Assembly (NCBI RefSeq): GCF_001514115.1
Contig: NZ_KQ948466.1
Span: 186,001-250,000 of the forward strand
Length of the DNA: 64,000 nt
Reading direction: 5' to 3'
Source: Streptomyces olivochromogenes
GTDB taxonomy: Bacteria; Actinomycetota; Actinomycetes; Streptomycetales; Streptomycetaceae
The position numbers and the translations under genes are program-made. Position 1 is the first letter of the stretch, and each line of letters begins with the position of its first letter. Below are positions 16,873-25,939 of this stretch, one piece after another. The notes below the pieces were generated by a model. The model made no database searches, was not told the origin of the DNA, and saw only the letters and a program-made list of their open reading frames with translations.

Positions 16873-17970
16873 ATGGAGCACGCACTCAGCCCAGCGACCC
16901 TCACCATGCTGCGCAGGCCGCGGCCCTATCCCGCGGTGTCGGTGCTGACGCCCACGCACCGCCGCGAACCCGACAACGCCCAGGATCCGGTCCGGCTGCG
17001 CAATGTCGTGGCCGAGGCCAAGAAACAGATCGAATCCGATCCGGCGGTCACCCGCGCACGGCGCACCGACCTCGTCCAGCAGCTCGACCAGGCCCTCGCG
17101 GAGGTCGACCTTGCGCACGCCGAGGAGGGCCTCGCGATCTTCGCGGCGCCCGGCGAGCACCAGGTGTGGTCGCTGGCCCGCACGGTGCCCGAACGCGTGG
17201 TGCTCTCGGACACCTTCCTGACCCGCAACCTCGTCGCCGCGCAGGTCTCGGAGCGGCCGTTCTGGGTGCTCGCCGTGTCGGCCGACCGGGTGACGCTGTG
17301 GAACGGCGGCGCCGAGCGGGTCACCGAGGAGCGCATCGGCGGTTTCCCGCGGACCCGCAGCCTCGAGGACCCGAACGCCGAGCGCAAGGAGCGCATCGGA
17401 GACCTGCCCAGCACCTTCCGCGACGAGCGGACCAAGCACTTCGTGCGGGACGCCGACACCGCGATGAGCGCCGTCCTGCGCGAGGATCCGCGTCCGCTGT
17501 ACGTCACCGGCGAGACCGCCGCACTCTCCCTCCTCGACGAGGTCGGCACGGTCACCAAGGACGCCACGCACATCCCGCACGGCGGACTCGCGCACGGCAC
17601 CCCCGACGCCGTGTGGCAGGCGGTCCGTCCGCTGATCAGCGCCGAGGAGCGCAGGGACACCGACGCCGTGGCCCGCGAACTCGAGTCGGCCCGTGGCCGC
17701 AAGGAGTTCGCGGCCGGGGTCGACGAGGTGTGGCAGAACGCCTCCCAGGGCCGGGTCCGGCTGCTGGCCGTCGAGGAGAACTACCGCGTGACGGTGCGCG
17801 ACGACGGCGGCGACCATCTGGTCCCGGCCGAGAGCGGAGATCTGGACGCCCGCGAGGACATCGTCGACGAGATCGTCGAACAGTGCCTGGAGACCGGAGC
17901 GGACGTCCGTTTCGTCCCCGACGGCAGTCTCGGTGACGCGAAAGGCATCGCCGGGGTACTGCGCTACTGA
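16873..17970 (+). CDS. baeRF-family (archaeo-eukaryotic release-factor-like) protein
   Basis: 365 residues matching the bacterial archaeo-eukaryotic release factor family 3 (often mis-named chemotaxis protein): PYPAVSVLTPTHRREPDN at the start, ALAEVDLAHAEEGLAIFAAPGEHQVWSL, then PLYVTGETAALSLLDEV and a final DVRFVPDGSLGDAKGIAGVLRY. The final motif is the eRF1-domain-3-like end. These proteins are thought to act on stalled ribosomes or peptidyl-tRNA; that is inferred from family comparison only. There is no Shine-Dalgarno. TATTGT (16861-16866) ends 6 nt before the ATG, as in leaderless Streptomyces mRNAs. Confidence 0.85.
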   Translation: MEHALSPATLTMLRRPRPYPAVSVLTPTHRREPDNAQDPVRLRNVVAEAKKQIESDPAVTRARRTDLVQQLDQALAEVDLAHAEEGLAIFAAPGEHQVWSLARTVPERVVLSDTFLTRNLVAAQVSERPFWVLAVSADRVTLWNGGAERVTEERIGGFPRTRSLEDPNAERKERIGDLPSTFRDERTKHFVRDADTAMSAVLREDPRPLYVTGETAALSLLDEVGTVTKDATHIPHGGLAHGTPDAVWQAVRPLISAEERRDTDAVARELESARGRKEFAAGVDEVWQNASQGRVRLLAVEENYRVTVRDDGGDHLVPAESGDLDAREDIVDEIVEQCLETGADVRFVPDGSLGDAKGIAGVLRY

Positions 17971-17974
17971 TCAT

Positions 17975-18010
17975 TCCGGCAGACAATCGCCTCCAGAGCT
18001 GTCTGCCGGA
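17975..18010. repeat. 11-bp perfect inverted repeat between two same-strand genes
   Basis: TCCGGCAGACA (17975-17985) and TGTCTGCCGGA (18000-18010), 14-nt spacer. It starts 5 bp after the baeRF stop and ends 11 bp before the GTG of the oxidoreductase gene, close to that gene's Shine-Dalgarno. It could be a terminator, an operator, or an RNA hairpin limiting translation. Confidence 0.7.
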
Positions 18011-18021
18011 GAGGTGAGCGC

Positions 18022-19035
18022 GTGAGTGAGCTGTTGGGTGTCGCGGTCCTGGGTGCGGGCCACATGGGGGCCGACCATGTACGGCGGATCGATCGGGTGG
18101 TGAACGGCGCCCGGGTCGCGGCGGTGGCCGATCCCGACACCGGGCGCGCCAAGGACGCCGTCGCCGGCATCGACGGTGTCTCGGTGCACGCCGAGGTGGC
18201 GGCGGCCCTCGACGCGCCCGGCGTGCAGGCGGTGTTGATCGCCTCCCCCGGGCCCGCGCACGAGGAAGCGCTGCTCGCGGCCTTCGACCGCGGTCTGCCG
18301 GTGCTGTGCGAGAAGCCGATGGTGCCGGAGTCGGCCGGGGCACTGCGGGTGGTGGAGGCGGAGGCGAAACTCGGCCGGAGGCTGGTGCAGGTCGGGTTCA
18401 TGCGCCGGTACGACGCCGAGTACCAGCGCCTGAAGTCCCTGCTGGACAGTCGGCGGCTGGGCCGTCCGCTGATGCTGCACTGCACGCACCGCAATGTGTC
18501 CTCCCCGCCCGGCTTCACCTCGGCGATGCTGGTCAACAGCTCCGTCTCGCACGAGATCGACGTGGCGCGCTGGCTGCTCGACCAGGAACTCACCGCCGTG
18601 ACCGTGCTGCGCCCACGGCCGTCCGCGGGTGCCCCCGAGGGTCTTGTCGACCCCCAGTTCGTGGTGTTCGAGACGGCCGAAGGCGCTCTCGTCGACGTCG
18701 AGGTCTTCGTCAACTCCGGCTTCGGTTACCAGGTGCGCTGCGAGGCGGTCTGCGAGTCCGGGAGCGCGCGGATCGGGGACGAGCACACCATGGTGGTGAC
18801 GACGGCGGGCGGTGCCCGCGAGGAGGTGGCACAGGACTACCTCGTACGGTTCGCCGACGCCTACGACCGCGAGGTGCAGGCCTGGGTGGACGCCACCCGG
18901 CGGGGGAAGGTGACCGGGCCGAGCGCGTGGGACGGGTACGCGGCATCGGCCGTCGCCGAGGCCGGGGTCCGGGCGCTGGAGAGCGGCGGCCGGGTGACCG
19001 TCGAACTCGCCCCGCGCCCGGACCTCTACGCGTGA
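18022..19035 (+). CDS. Gfo/Idh/MocA family NAD(P)-dependent oxidoreductase (inositol-dehydrogenase-like)
   Basis: 337 residues. The N-terminal Rossmann fold starts VAVLGAGHMGADHVRRI (GxGxxG). The catalytic lysine is in LCEKPMV (~95), and the second active-site motif NSSVSHEIDVARWLL supplies the Asp/His pair typical of myo-inositol 2-dehydrogenases. It probably oxidises a cyclic polyol or sugar with NAD. The GTG start at 18022 has GGAGAGG upstream. The stop abuts the stop of the convergent phospholipase gene with no spacer. No inositol-catabolism neighbours are present. Confidence 0.9.
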   Translation: MSELLGVAVLGAGHMGADHVRRIDRVVNGARVAAVADPDTGRAKDAVAGIDGVSVHAEVAAALDAPGVQAVLIASPGPAHEEALLAAFDRGLPVLCEKPMVPESAGALRVVEAEAKLGRRLVQVGFMRRYDAEYQRLKSLLDSRRLGRPLMLHCTHRNVSSPPGFTSAMLVNSSVSHEIDVARWLLDQELTAVTVLRPRPSAGAPEGLVDPQFVVFETAEGALVDVEVFVNSGFGYQVRCEAVCESGSARIGDEHTMVVTTAGGAREEVAQDYLVRFADAYDREVQAWVDATRRGKVTGPSAWDGYAASAVAEAGVRALESGGRVTVELAPRPDLYA

Positions 19036-21057
19036 TCAGCCGCTGACGCTCGCCGCGCCCGTCTCGATGTGCCCGGTGAACCGGCGCGACCAGCTCGCGT
19101 CGGAGTCGACGGTGATCGTGAAGTCGTACCAGCCGTTCTGGTACGCGACGGCGTTGAAGTAGTCCTCGGTCGAGCCGCCCGCGGCGACGGTGTACGTCCA
19201 CGGCCCGTCGCCGCGGTACTGGTTCGAGGTGATCGTGAACTTCACCGGGGCGGCCGAGGAGTTGGTCATCTTGAAGTAGAGGGCGGTCCTGCCGGTGCCG
19301 GGTTCGGTGGCGTAACGGGTGCTCACCTCGGCCGACTTGCCCGCCTGAGTCGCGTCGCCCTTGAAGCGGCGCAGGAAGCGGTTGGGGCCGGCCATGGTGA
19401 AGTCGTACTTGCCGTTGCCGTACCCCGAGCCGATGCTGAAGGAGTCGGAGGCGGTGGCGCCGGCGTCGACGGTGTACTGCGAGGGCGTGGTGTCGCGGTA
19501 GGCGTTCGGGTGGATCGACAGGTGCGCGGCCCTGCCGGCCGGGGTGCCCTGGTTGGCCATCGTGAACCAGGCGAGGATCTTGCCGGCCGCCCCGAACTCC
19601 AGGTGGTCCAGGTAGCCGTTCGGCTGGTAGGGCAGGGCGCGGGCGGGCCGGGTGCCGGGCTCCTGGGCGGGCAGGGCGTTGGTGGTCGGCACCGGGTTGG
19701 GCAGGGGGCCGCAGGTGGCGATCCCGAGCACGCTCGTGGCGGGCAGCGGGACCGTCCCGTGGACCGGGTTGCCGAAGTCGAAGACTCCGGTGAGGTCGCC
19801 GCTGACCTTGCGGCGCCAGGCGCTGATGTTGGAGCAGGCGGCGGGCTTGCCGAGCGCCGTCGTCCACGTCTCCAGGAAGCGCAGGACCGAGGTGTGGTCG
19901 AAGACCTCCGAGGAGACCCAGCCGCCCCGCGTCCAGGGCGAGATGACGAGCATCGGGACACGGAAGCCGAGACCGTACGGGACGCCGCCCAGGAACTCCC
20001 CCGCCGTGTTCGCGGGCGGGGCCGGGGGCGGCACGTGGTCGAAGAAGCCGTCGTTCTCGTCGTAGTTGAGGAACAGGACGGTGGAGTCGAAGACGTCCTG
20101 GTCGGCCGCGAGGGCCTTGTACACCAGGTCGACGAAGTGGGCGCCGTCGCCGGGCGGGGCGTAGGGGTGCTCGGAGAAGCCCTGGTTGGCGACCACCCAG
20201 GAGACCTGGGGCAGCGTGCCCGCGAGGACGTCGGCCCTGATGGCGGCGGCTATGTCGTCGGGGGTGGAGCCGGTGACCTTCGGCACGGAGGCCATGCCGC
20301 GGTCGTACAGCGGGTCGCCCGCCTTGGCGGAGGCGAACTTCTTGAAGTAGGCGCAGCCGTTGTCGCCGTAGTTGTCCTGCGCGTTCTGGTAGACCTTCCA
20401 GGTCACTCCGGCCGTCTGGAGCGCCTCGGCGTAGTTCTGCCAGGTCAGTCCGGACTCGTCGCCGCCGTCGTAGCTGGAGCCGTCGACCTTGCCGCTCCAC
20501 AGGTAGGTGCGGTTGGGGCCGGTCGCACTGAGTGCGGAGCAGAAGTAGGCGTCGCAGATCGTGTAGTTGTCGGCGAGCGCGTAGTGGAAGGGGATGTCGG
20601 AGCGGTCGAGATAGCCGAGCGAGCGGACGTTGCCGACGCCGGAGACCCAGTTGTCGAGGCGTCCCTTGTTCCAGGCGGAGTGCTGCGAGGACCAGGAGTG
20701 CGGGAGGTCGCCGTTGCACTGCGCGAGGGTCTCGCCGTCCTTACCGCCCGCGGCGGGCGTGGAGCTGAGCTTCCACGGGTACTGCCGTCCGCCGCCGTTC
20801 GGCTGGTTGAAGACGGAGTACCCGCCGGACAGGGTGATGCCACTGCGGTCGTCGAAGCCGCGGACGCCCTTGAGGCGGCCGAAGTAGTGGTCGAAGCTGC
20901 GGTTCTCCTGCATGAGGACGACGACGTGCCGTACGTCCGAGATGGTGCCGGTCGTCGCGCCCGCGGCCGCCGCCGGGCGCGAGCCGACGCCCAGCGCGGC
21001 GCCCGCCGCCACGGATGCGCCGAGTCCCACGAAGCCTCTACGGCTGATCGGTGTCAT
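19036..21057 (-). CDS. Tat-exported phosphocholine-specific phospholipase C
   Basis: 673 residues. A Tat signal SRRGFVGLGASVAAGAALGVG is followed by the phosphoesterase domain with HVVVLMQENRSFDHYFG, the metal-binding core of the acid phosphatase/PlcC family, and later LNYDENDGFFDHVPPP and RVPMLVISPWTRGG. Two C-terminal DUF756 beta-sandwich repeats (~470-560 and ~575-665: FDFTMAG/WYDFTITVD) complete the family layout. It cleaves phosphatidylcholine to diacylglycerol and phosphocholine outside the cell, a phosphate-scavenging role. Expression may depend on PhoP, but I see no definite PHO box. Confidence 0.94.
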   Translation of the reverse strand: MTPISRRGFVGLGASVAAGAALGVGSRPAAAAGATTGTISDVRHVVVLMQENRSFDHYFGRLKGVRGFDDRSGITLSGGYSVFNQPNGGGRQYPWKLSSTPAAGGKDGETLAQCNGDLPHSWSSQHSAWNKGRLDNWVSGVGNVRSLGYLDRSDIPFHYALADNYTICDAYFCSALSATGPNRTYLWSGKVDGSSYDGGDESGLTWQNYAEALQTAGVTWKVYQNAQDNYGDNGCAYFKKFASAKAGDPLYDRGMASVPKVTGSTPDDIAAAIRADVLAGTLPQVSWVVANQGFSEHPYAPPGDGAHFVDLVYKALAADQDVFDSTVLFLNYDENDGFFDHVPPPAPPANTAGEFLGGVPYGLGFRVPMLVISPWTRGGWVSSEVFDHTSVLRFLETWTTALGKPAACSNISAWRRKVSGDLTGVFDFGNPVHGTVPLPATSVLGIATCGPLPNPVPTTNALPAQEPGTRPARALPYQPNGYLDHLEFGAAGKILAWFTMANQGTPAGRAAHLSIHPNAYRDTTPSQYTVDAGATASDSFSIGSGYGNGKYDFTMAGPNRFLRRFKGDATQAGKSAEVSTRYATEPGTGRTALYFKMTNSSAAPVKFTITSNQYRGDGPWTYTVAAGGSTEDYFNAVAYQNGWYDFTITVDSDASWSRRFTGHIETGAASVSG

Positions 21058-21503
21058 TCGCCCGCCCCCTCGTCACCGGAGTGCCCCTGCGGCACACCGC
21101 GCGCCAGCGTGCACGCGGCAATCGCCAAGGGTCATACCGATGCGGTGAGGGACGAATGAACAGCGGCGGAACGCCGCCGCTTTTCGTCCGTTCACTGTGA
21201 ACGTGGGCCCCTCGTTCCCCGGCATGGACACGCCGCGTACATATGACCGTCGAACAAAGAAATGAAGGAGGGTCCCGGCCACCCCTGGAACCCCTCAAGT
21301 CACGTAGGCTTTCTACGACTTGGGCGCGCGACCCGCGTACCGAATCCATGCCGGTCGACCCGTCCGTCTGGACTGCGGCATATGCCAGAAGCACCACCGG
21401 ATCGTGTGTTGCCAAATCCCTTACAGGGCGTCGCGGGCTGTGCAACAGTCGTAACGGTCCTTCCGCCCAGCCTTGGTCGTACCGTCCCCCATCGGAGTGC
21501 GTC
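21058..21503. other. 446-bp intergenic region between divergent genes
   Basis: No gene is supported. A frame open from 21243 joins the phosphatase gene but has atypical composition and no ribosome-binding site, so it is probably leader or promoter. The stretch holds the divergent promoters of the phospholipase C and SpoIIE-phosphatase genes. TTGCCA near 21410 could be a -35 box for the latter. No repeat or operator stands out. Confidence 0.4.
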
Positions 21504-22925
21504 ATGCCGTCCCATCTCTCTGCGGACCGCCCAGCCGCCCAGCCGCCCCCACGCGGCTCGGTCGACGCGCTCATTTCGCAGACGCGACGGCTGCGCGGCG
21601 AGGTGAACGCCGTACGACGCGACGCTCCCTTCGACGGCACGGACCCCCAAGGACGCTGGCAGCGGGCGCTGTGCGATCTGGCGGTGCACCAACTCGACGA
21701 CCTCGACGAGCACTTGGCACAGTTGCGGGACGGACCCCCGCCGGTGCCCGCGGAGCCCGCCGCCGCACCGGCCGTGTCGCCCGCGCCCCGGCGCGGCTCG
21801 CTGCTCAGCCGGGTGGGCAGTGCCGAGTGGAACCTGCTCACGGACGAGGCCAGTTGGTCCGGAGAGCTCTACGACATCCTGGGCCGCGACCCCGCCGCTC
21901 CCCCGCTCACCCTCGACGAACTGCCGTCGCTGATGCTCGACGAGGACCGGCCGATGCTGACCGCGATGGTCACCGACTGCCTCATCGACGCGAAGCCCAT
22001 CGACGGCGAGTTCCGCATCGTGCGCCCCGACGGCGGGGTACGGACCGTGCACATGATGGGCGAGCCCGTGCTCGACACCGACGGCAGCACCGCCGCGATG
22101 TGGGCCGTGCTGCGCGACGTCAGCGAACTGCGTCGCAGCCAGCGGACGGTGAGCGAGAGCCGTGAGTCGCTTCAGCTGCACCGGCACCACGCGCAGAGCG
22201 AGCGCCGGCTCGCGGTCCAGCTACAGGAGGCCGTGCTGCCGCCCTGGCGCGGCTCCCTGCGGTTCCCGCAGCGCGGCCCCGAGGCCCTGGACCTCGCCGC
22301 CCGCCATCTGCCCTCCTCGAACAGCGCGCTGATCGGCGGCGACTGGTACGACGCGATGGAACTGCCCGACGGAGCGACGCTGTTGAGCGTCGGTGACCTC
22401 ACCGGGCAGGGTGTCACCGTCGCCTCGGGCATGGCGATGCTGCTCGGCGCCCTGCGCGGCATGGCCGTCGCGGGCACCCGGCCCGGGCAACTCATGTCCT
22501 GGCTCAACCAGTTGCTCGACGCCTCGGTGCAGCCGTCCCTCGGCAGCGCCGTCTGCTGCCGCTACCGGCCCGAGACCCGCACCCTCACCTGGGCGCAGGC
22601 AGGACACCCCGCCCCGCTGCTGTTCCGCAACGGGACGGGGCGCATGCTGGCAGCGCCGGACGGCGTGCTGCTCGGGGCGACCTCGGGGGCCGTCTACGGG
22701 CAGGCCGAAGAGACCCTCGAAGACGGCGACCTGCTGCTCCTGCACACCGACGGACTGGTCCCCGGGCACTATGGAGCGGGGGCCGTCCAGAGGCTGCTCG
22801 ACCTGGCCCCGCGCTTCCGTGGAGCCCGCACGGCCCAGGACTGCGTACGGACGGTTGTCGAGGAATTCGGCGAGAGTGAGCGCGAGGACGACGCCTGCGT
22901 GCTCATCGCCAGGATCGGCTCATAG
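21504..22925 (+). CDS. PAS-domain PP2C/SpoIIE-type serine phosphatase
   Basis: 473 residues from the ATG at 21504 (GGAG 6 nt upstream). Residues 1-80 are alpha-helical and polar; ~100-215 form a PAS fold (VGSAEWNLLTDEASWSGELYDILG, then FRIVRPDGGVRTVHMMGEPVLD). A short coiled coil leads to a SpoIIE/PP2C domain (~245-473) with metal-binding LIGGDWYDAMEL, VGDLTGQGVTVASGMAMLLG, TWAQAGHPAPLL and EREDDACVLIARI. Such enzymes dephosphorylate anti-anti-sigma factors in partner-switching stress cascades. No anti-sigma or anti-anti-sigma gene is adjacent. Confidence 0.92.
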   Translation: MPSHLSADRPAAQPPPRGSVDALISQTRRLRGEVNAVRRDAPFDGTDPQGRWQRALCDLAVHQLDDLDEHLAQLRDGPPPVPAEPAAAPAVSPAPRRGSLLSRVGSAEWNLLTDEASWSGELYDILGRDPAAPPLTLDELPSLMLDEDRPMLTAMVTDCLIDAKPIDGEFRIVRPDGGVRTVHMMGEPVLDTDGSTAAMWAVLRDVSELRRSQRTVSESRESLQLHRHHAQSERRLAVQLQEAVLPPWRGSLRFPQRGPEALDLAARHLPSSNSALIGGDWYDAMELPDGATLLSVGDLTGQGVTVASGMAMLLGALRGMAVAGTRPGQLMSWLNQLLDASVQPSLGSAVCCRYRPETRTLTWAQAGHPAPLLFRNGTGRMLAAPDGVLLGATSGAVYGQAEETLEDGDLLLLHTDGLVPGHYGAGAVQRLLDLAPRFRGARTAQDCVRTVVEEFGESEREDDACVLIARIGS

Positions 22926-22986
22926 ACCTCTCCGAGACCGGCTCACAGACCCGACCCGGAACGACCCGACCTGGAACCCTTTTCCG

Positions 22987-23017
22987 CACACAGGCAAGCA
23001 GTACTCATGCCTGTGTG
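22987..23017. terminator. Hairpin at the convergent 3' ends of the SpoIIE and Nsd genes
   Basis: CACACAGGCA (22987-22996) pairs perfectly with TGCCTGTGTG (23008-23017) around an 11-nt loop. The loop contains the stop codon of the Nsd-type gene (23005-23007, minus strand), so that gene's last codons form one arm. Confidence 0.7.
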
Positions 23018-24507
23018 GTGCTGCCCCCGCGCTTCGGCCTGAGCGAGCTCTTGGGGAGGGCGAGTTGGATCTCCTCACGCAGTTCGTGGATCTTCGGGTA
23101 GCCGGAGTACTCGGCGGTGAGCCGGTACATCTCGCGCAGTCGGTCCCAAGTGCGGTGGGAGGAGTTCGCCCCCATCGACACCAGGGCCAGCCGGGCATAG
23201 CGGTCCGCCTGCTCGGGGTCGTCCGCGATGAAGCACGCCGAGGCCAGCGACAGCCAGTCGAAGATCTGTGACCGCTGCCGCCCGTTCTCCCGCAGATGCA
23301 GTGCTTCCTTGGCGTGGCGCTGCGCCGTGGTCGCCGCGGCCGGGTCGTGCTCCGCGAGCGTCCGGTAGGCCAGGGCCTGCATGCCGTGCATGTCCGCCTC
23401 GTCGAACATCTGCATCCAGCTTGGCGGTGGCACATCACCCTTGTCGGAGACGAAGAGGTCCTCCGCCTCCCCCAGGGTGCGCCGCATGGCCTGGCCCTTG
23501 CCCATCGACGCCTGAGCCCAGGCCTCGATCGTGTAGAGCATGGCCCGGGTGCGCGGCAACATCTCGGAACCCGAGCCCGACTTGGCGAGCTTCATCAGGT
23601 CCAGGGCGTCGTCGGGCCGGCCCAGGTGCACCATCTGACGGGCGGCGCGGGAGAGCGCCTCCCCGGCGCGCGGCCGGTCGCCGCCTTCTCTGGCCGCGTG
23701 CGCGGCGATGACGAAGTACTTCTGGGCCGTGGGCTCCAGGCCGACGTCGTGCGACATCCAGCCCGCGAGGACGGCGAGATTGGCGGCGACGCCCCACAGG
23801 CGGCGCTGCAGATGGTCAGGGTGTCGGTAGGAGAGCATGCCTCCCACTTCGTTGAGCTGGCCCACCACGGCCTTGCGTTGCAACCCGCCGCCGCGGGCCG
23901 CGTCCCAGGCCCGGAACACCTCGACCGAGCGCTCCAGTTCCTCGATCTCCTGCGACCCGATGGGGGCGGCCTCGTAACGGTCGAACCCAGCGGGGTCGGC
24001 GTGCAGGGGATTGTCGACTACAGGGGCGTCGGCCACGAGGGCCGGATCGGTGTGGAGCCAGTCGTGCATGGCACTGCTGAGTGCGGATCCCGCGGCGAGC
24101 GCGGCACCCGCGCCCACCAAGCCGCGTCGGTTGAGCATGAGGTCCATTCCCGTGAATTCGGTGAGGACCGCAGCGGTTCGCTCGGGCGCCCACGGCACAC
24201 CGTCGGGATGTTCCACATTCCCGCCGCCCGGCCGTTTCCCCACACGCCCGTGCCGCACCAGACCGAGGTCCTCGATGGTCACGACACGGCCGAGACGCTC
24301 GGTGAAAAGAGCCGCCAGCACTCGCGGAACCGGATCGCGCGGGATCTCTCCCATGTCGATCCAACGCCGCACCCGTGAGGTGTCGGTCGCCAGCTGGGGG
24401 TGACCCATGGCCGCCGCCTGCTTGTTGACCAGCCTCGCGAGTTCGCCCTTGGACCAGCCGGCCAGGCCGAACAGATCCGACAGACGAGTGTTGGGTTGTC
24501 CGTTCAC
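23005..24507 (-). CDS. NsdA/NsdB-type negative regulator of sporulation and antibiotic production
   Basis: 500 residues from the GTG at 24507 (GGGGG about 8 nt upstream; the frame extends further but without a site). The N-terminus NTRLSDLFGLAGWSKGEL starts a DNA-binding-like region, followed by DTSRVRRWIDMGEIPRDPVP. The hydrophobic RRGLVGAGAALAAGSALSSA is conserved in the family, and the C-terminal ~300 residues form TPR-like helices (AQKYFVIAAHAAREGGDRPRAGEAL). S. coelicolor NsdA and NsdB repress aerial growth and antibiotic clusters. The neighbours here (SpoIIE phosphatase, phosphotransferase) do not match the ftsY/amtB setting I recall for nsdA, so NsdB is the likelier relative; unverified. 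Confidence 0.85.
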   Translation of the reverse strand: MNGQPNTRLSDLFGLAGWSKGELARLVNKQAAAMGHPQLATDTSRVRRWIDMGEIPRDPVPRVLAALFTERLGRVVTIEDLGLVRHGRVGKRPGGGNVEHPDGVPWAPERTAAVLTEFTGMDLMLNRRGLVGAGAALAAGSALSSAMHDWLHTDPALVADAPVVDNPLHADPAGFDRYEAAPIGSQEIEELERSVEVFRAWDAARGGGLQRKAVVGQLNEVGGMLSYRHPDHLQRRLWGVAANLAVLAGWMSHDVGLEPTAQKYFVIAAHAAREGGDRPRAGEALSRAARQMVHLGRPDDALDLMKLAKSGSGSEMLPRTRAMLYTIEAWAQASMGKGQAMRRTLGEAEDLFVSDKGDVPPPSWMQMFDEADMHGMQALAYRTLAEHDPAAATTAQRHAKEALHLRENGRQRSQIFDWLSLASACFIADDPEQADRYARLALVSMGANSSHRTWDRLREMYRLTAEYSGYPKIHELREEIQLALPKSSLRPKRGGSTTQA

Positions 24508-24534
24508 GTCAAGCCCCCAGGTTCTCGGCTGAGT

Positions 24535-24553
24535 TGACAGTAACCCTCTGTCA
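24535..24553. promoter_or_regulatory. Inverted repeat upstream of the Nsd-type gene
   Basis: TGACAG (24535-24540) and CTGTCA (24548-24553) are perfect 6-bp arms around 7 bp, 28 bp upstream of the GTG at 24507. The position fits an operator over the promoter or leader. Confidence 0.5.
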
Positions 24554-24570
24554 GTTGCTGAGCGACTATT

Positions 24571-24600
24571 CGCCAGGGTTCGCCAGGGTGCGCCAGATGG
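24571..24600. repeat. Three 10-bp direct repeats in the divergent Nsd/phosphotransferase promoter
   Basis: CGCCAGGGTT, CGCCAGGGTG and CGCCAGATGG follow one another with a period of one DNA helical turn. Two looser copies of the CCAGGG core occur at about 24668 and 24679. Such phased repeats are typical of cooperative binding sites. Confidence 0.6.
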
Positions 24601-24740
24601 TCTGCCACTGGGCATCCGGTGTCAGGTAGGAAAGCGCCACCCCGACCCGGTTGCCGAGGGACATTCCCCCAGGGTGTACCAGGGCGTCCGGGGCGGGTAG
24701 CGCAGCAACTTGCAGGCACACGAAGGGATCTGTTTCGCCC

Positions 24741-25886
24741 ATGTACACAGCATCGTCCTCCGTGTCCGCTCCGCCCCGGTCGCTTCACCCCCGCCCGGCG
24801 GCGGCGGGCAGCGGCCCCTACCTCGACCCCGCTCGACCGGCGGCCCCCGTGCTCGGCGCCGGCAGGACGCGGCGCGTTCCGGGGCTCGGCACCCAACCGC
24901 TCAGCGGGAGAATCGACTTGTCCGGCCCCCAGGGCGCGCAGCTGCGCACGGCGATCGCGTCGGTGCACCGGATCTGTCCGGAGTTCGCTCCGGTCCAGGT
25001 ACTGCGCCGCAGCGGGCGCTCCGTGCTCCTCGTCGGCACGACGGGGCGCAGCACGGCGGTCGCCAAGTGTTTACTGGACCACTCCACGATCTGGGCGGAG
25101 CGGATCAGGCACGAAATAGCGGCATACCGATCGTTCGTGCGGCATCGGCCGCCGGTCCGGGTGCCCCGGCTGATCGCGGCGGACCCGGACAACTGCACCC
25201 TCGTGATCGAGCGGATGCCGGGACGGGTGGCCGCGCTGCAGCGGCACCCGGCGGAGGCGCCGCCCCGCGCGGACATCCGGGCGGCACTGGGTGCGATCTG
25301 CCGGCTGAACGCGTGGCGGCCGCCGGCGGGGACGTTCGACGCCCCGCTGGACTACGCGGAGCGGATCTCCCGTTTCCATGAGCTGGGTCTGCTCACGGAC
25401 CGGGACATGGGCGACCTGCAGAAGCTGGTGCACGGCATCGCGCACTCGGCGGGCCGTCAGGGCATGGGCCAGTTCTGTCACGGGGACGCGTTGCTGTCGA
25501 ACATCCTGCTGTCACCGGCCGGTCCAGTGCTGGTGGACTGGGAGCACGCGGGCTGGTACCTGCCGGGCTACGACCTGGCGACGCTGTGGGCGGTCCTCGG
25601 TGACGCTCCCGTGGCGCGCCGCCAGATCAGTCAGCTGGCGCAGTCCGCCGGTCCCGCGGCGCGCGACGCCTTCCTGGTGAACCTGATGCTCGTACTGACC
25701 CGGGAGATCCGTACGTACGAGACGGCCGTGCAGCGTTCGATGCACGACGCGACCCCGGCGGCACCAGGACCGGCCCATCCGGGTGCTGCGCCGTCCGGCG
25801 AGGAACAGCGGCTGCTGCTGCGGCGGCTGCACGACGACTGCCAGATGGCCCGTCGGGCCGTTCGAGCGGCGGTCGGCACTCGTTGA
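24741..25886 (+). CDS. Phosphotransferase of the APH/choline-kinase fold
   Basis: 381 residues from the ATG at 24741 (AAGGGA upstream). A disordered Pro/Ala-rich N-terminus (~1-55) leads into a kinase-like fold: Lys in TAVAKCLLDHS, catalytic loop QFCHGDALLSNILL (HGDxxxxN) and metal-binding VLVDWEHAGWYLPGYDLA. This is the aminoglycoside phosphotransferase (APH) superfamily; most chromosomal Streptomyces members phosphorylate small metabolites rather than drugs. It is divergent from the Nsd-type gene and shares a repeat-bearing promoter region, so the two may be co-regulated in development. Confidence 0.88.
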   Translation: MYTASSSVSAPPRSLHPRPAAAGSGPYLDPARPAAPVLGAGRTRRVPGLGTQPLSGRIDLSGPQGAQLRTAIASVHRICPEFAPVQVLRRSGRSVLLVGTTGRSTAVAKCLLDHSTIWAERIRHEIAAYRSFVRHRPPVRVPRLIAADPDNCTLVIERMPGRVAALQRHPAEAPPRADIRAALGAICRLNAWRPPAGTFDAPLDYAERISRFHELGLLTDRDMGDLQKLVHGIAHSAGRQGMGQFCHGDALLSNILLSPAGPVLVDWEHAGWYLPGYDLATLWAVLGDAPVARRQISQLAQSAGPAARDAFLVNLMLVLTREIRTYETAVQRSMHDATPAAPGPAHPGAAPSGEEQRLLLRRLHDDCQMARRAVRAAVGTR

Positions 25887-25891
25887 CGGGG

Positions 25892-25939
25892 ACGAAGGCC
25901 CGCGGTGCGCCTGAACGGCGGCGCGCCGCGGGCCTTCGT
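25892..25939 (+). terminator. Strong hairpin terminator after the phosphotransferase gene
   Basis: ACGAAGGCCCGCGG (25892-25905) and CCGCGGGCCTTCGT (25926-25939) are perfect 14-bp arms separated by 20 nt, starting 5 bp after the stop. The remaining gap to 26214 (275 bp) has no supported gene and should contain the amidase promoter. Confidence 0.85.

Noticed and set aside
21243..21503. 87-residue N-terminal extension of the SpoIIE phosphatase
   Set aside because: No Shine-Dalgarno at 21243, atypical composition, and a good GGAG-ATG at 21504.
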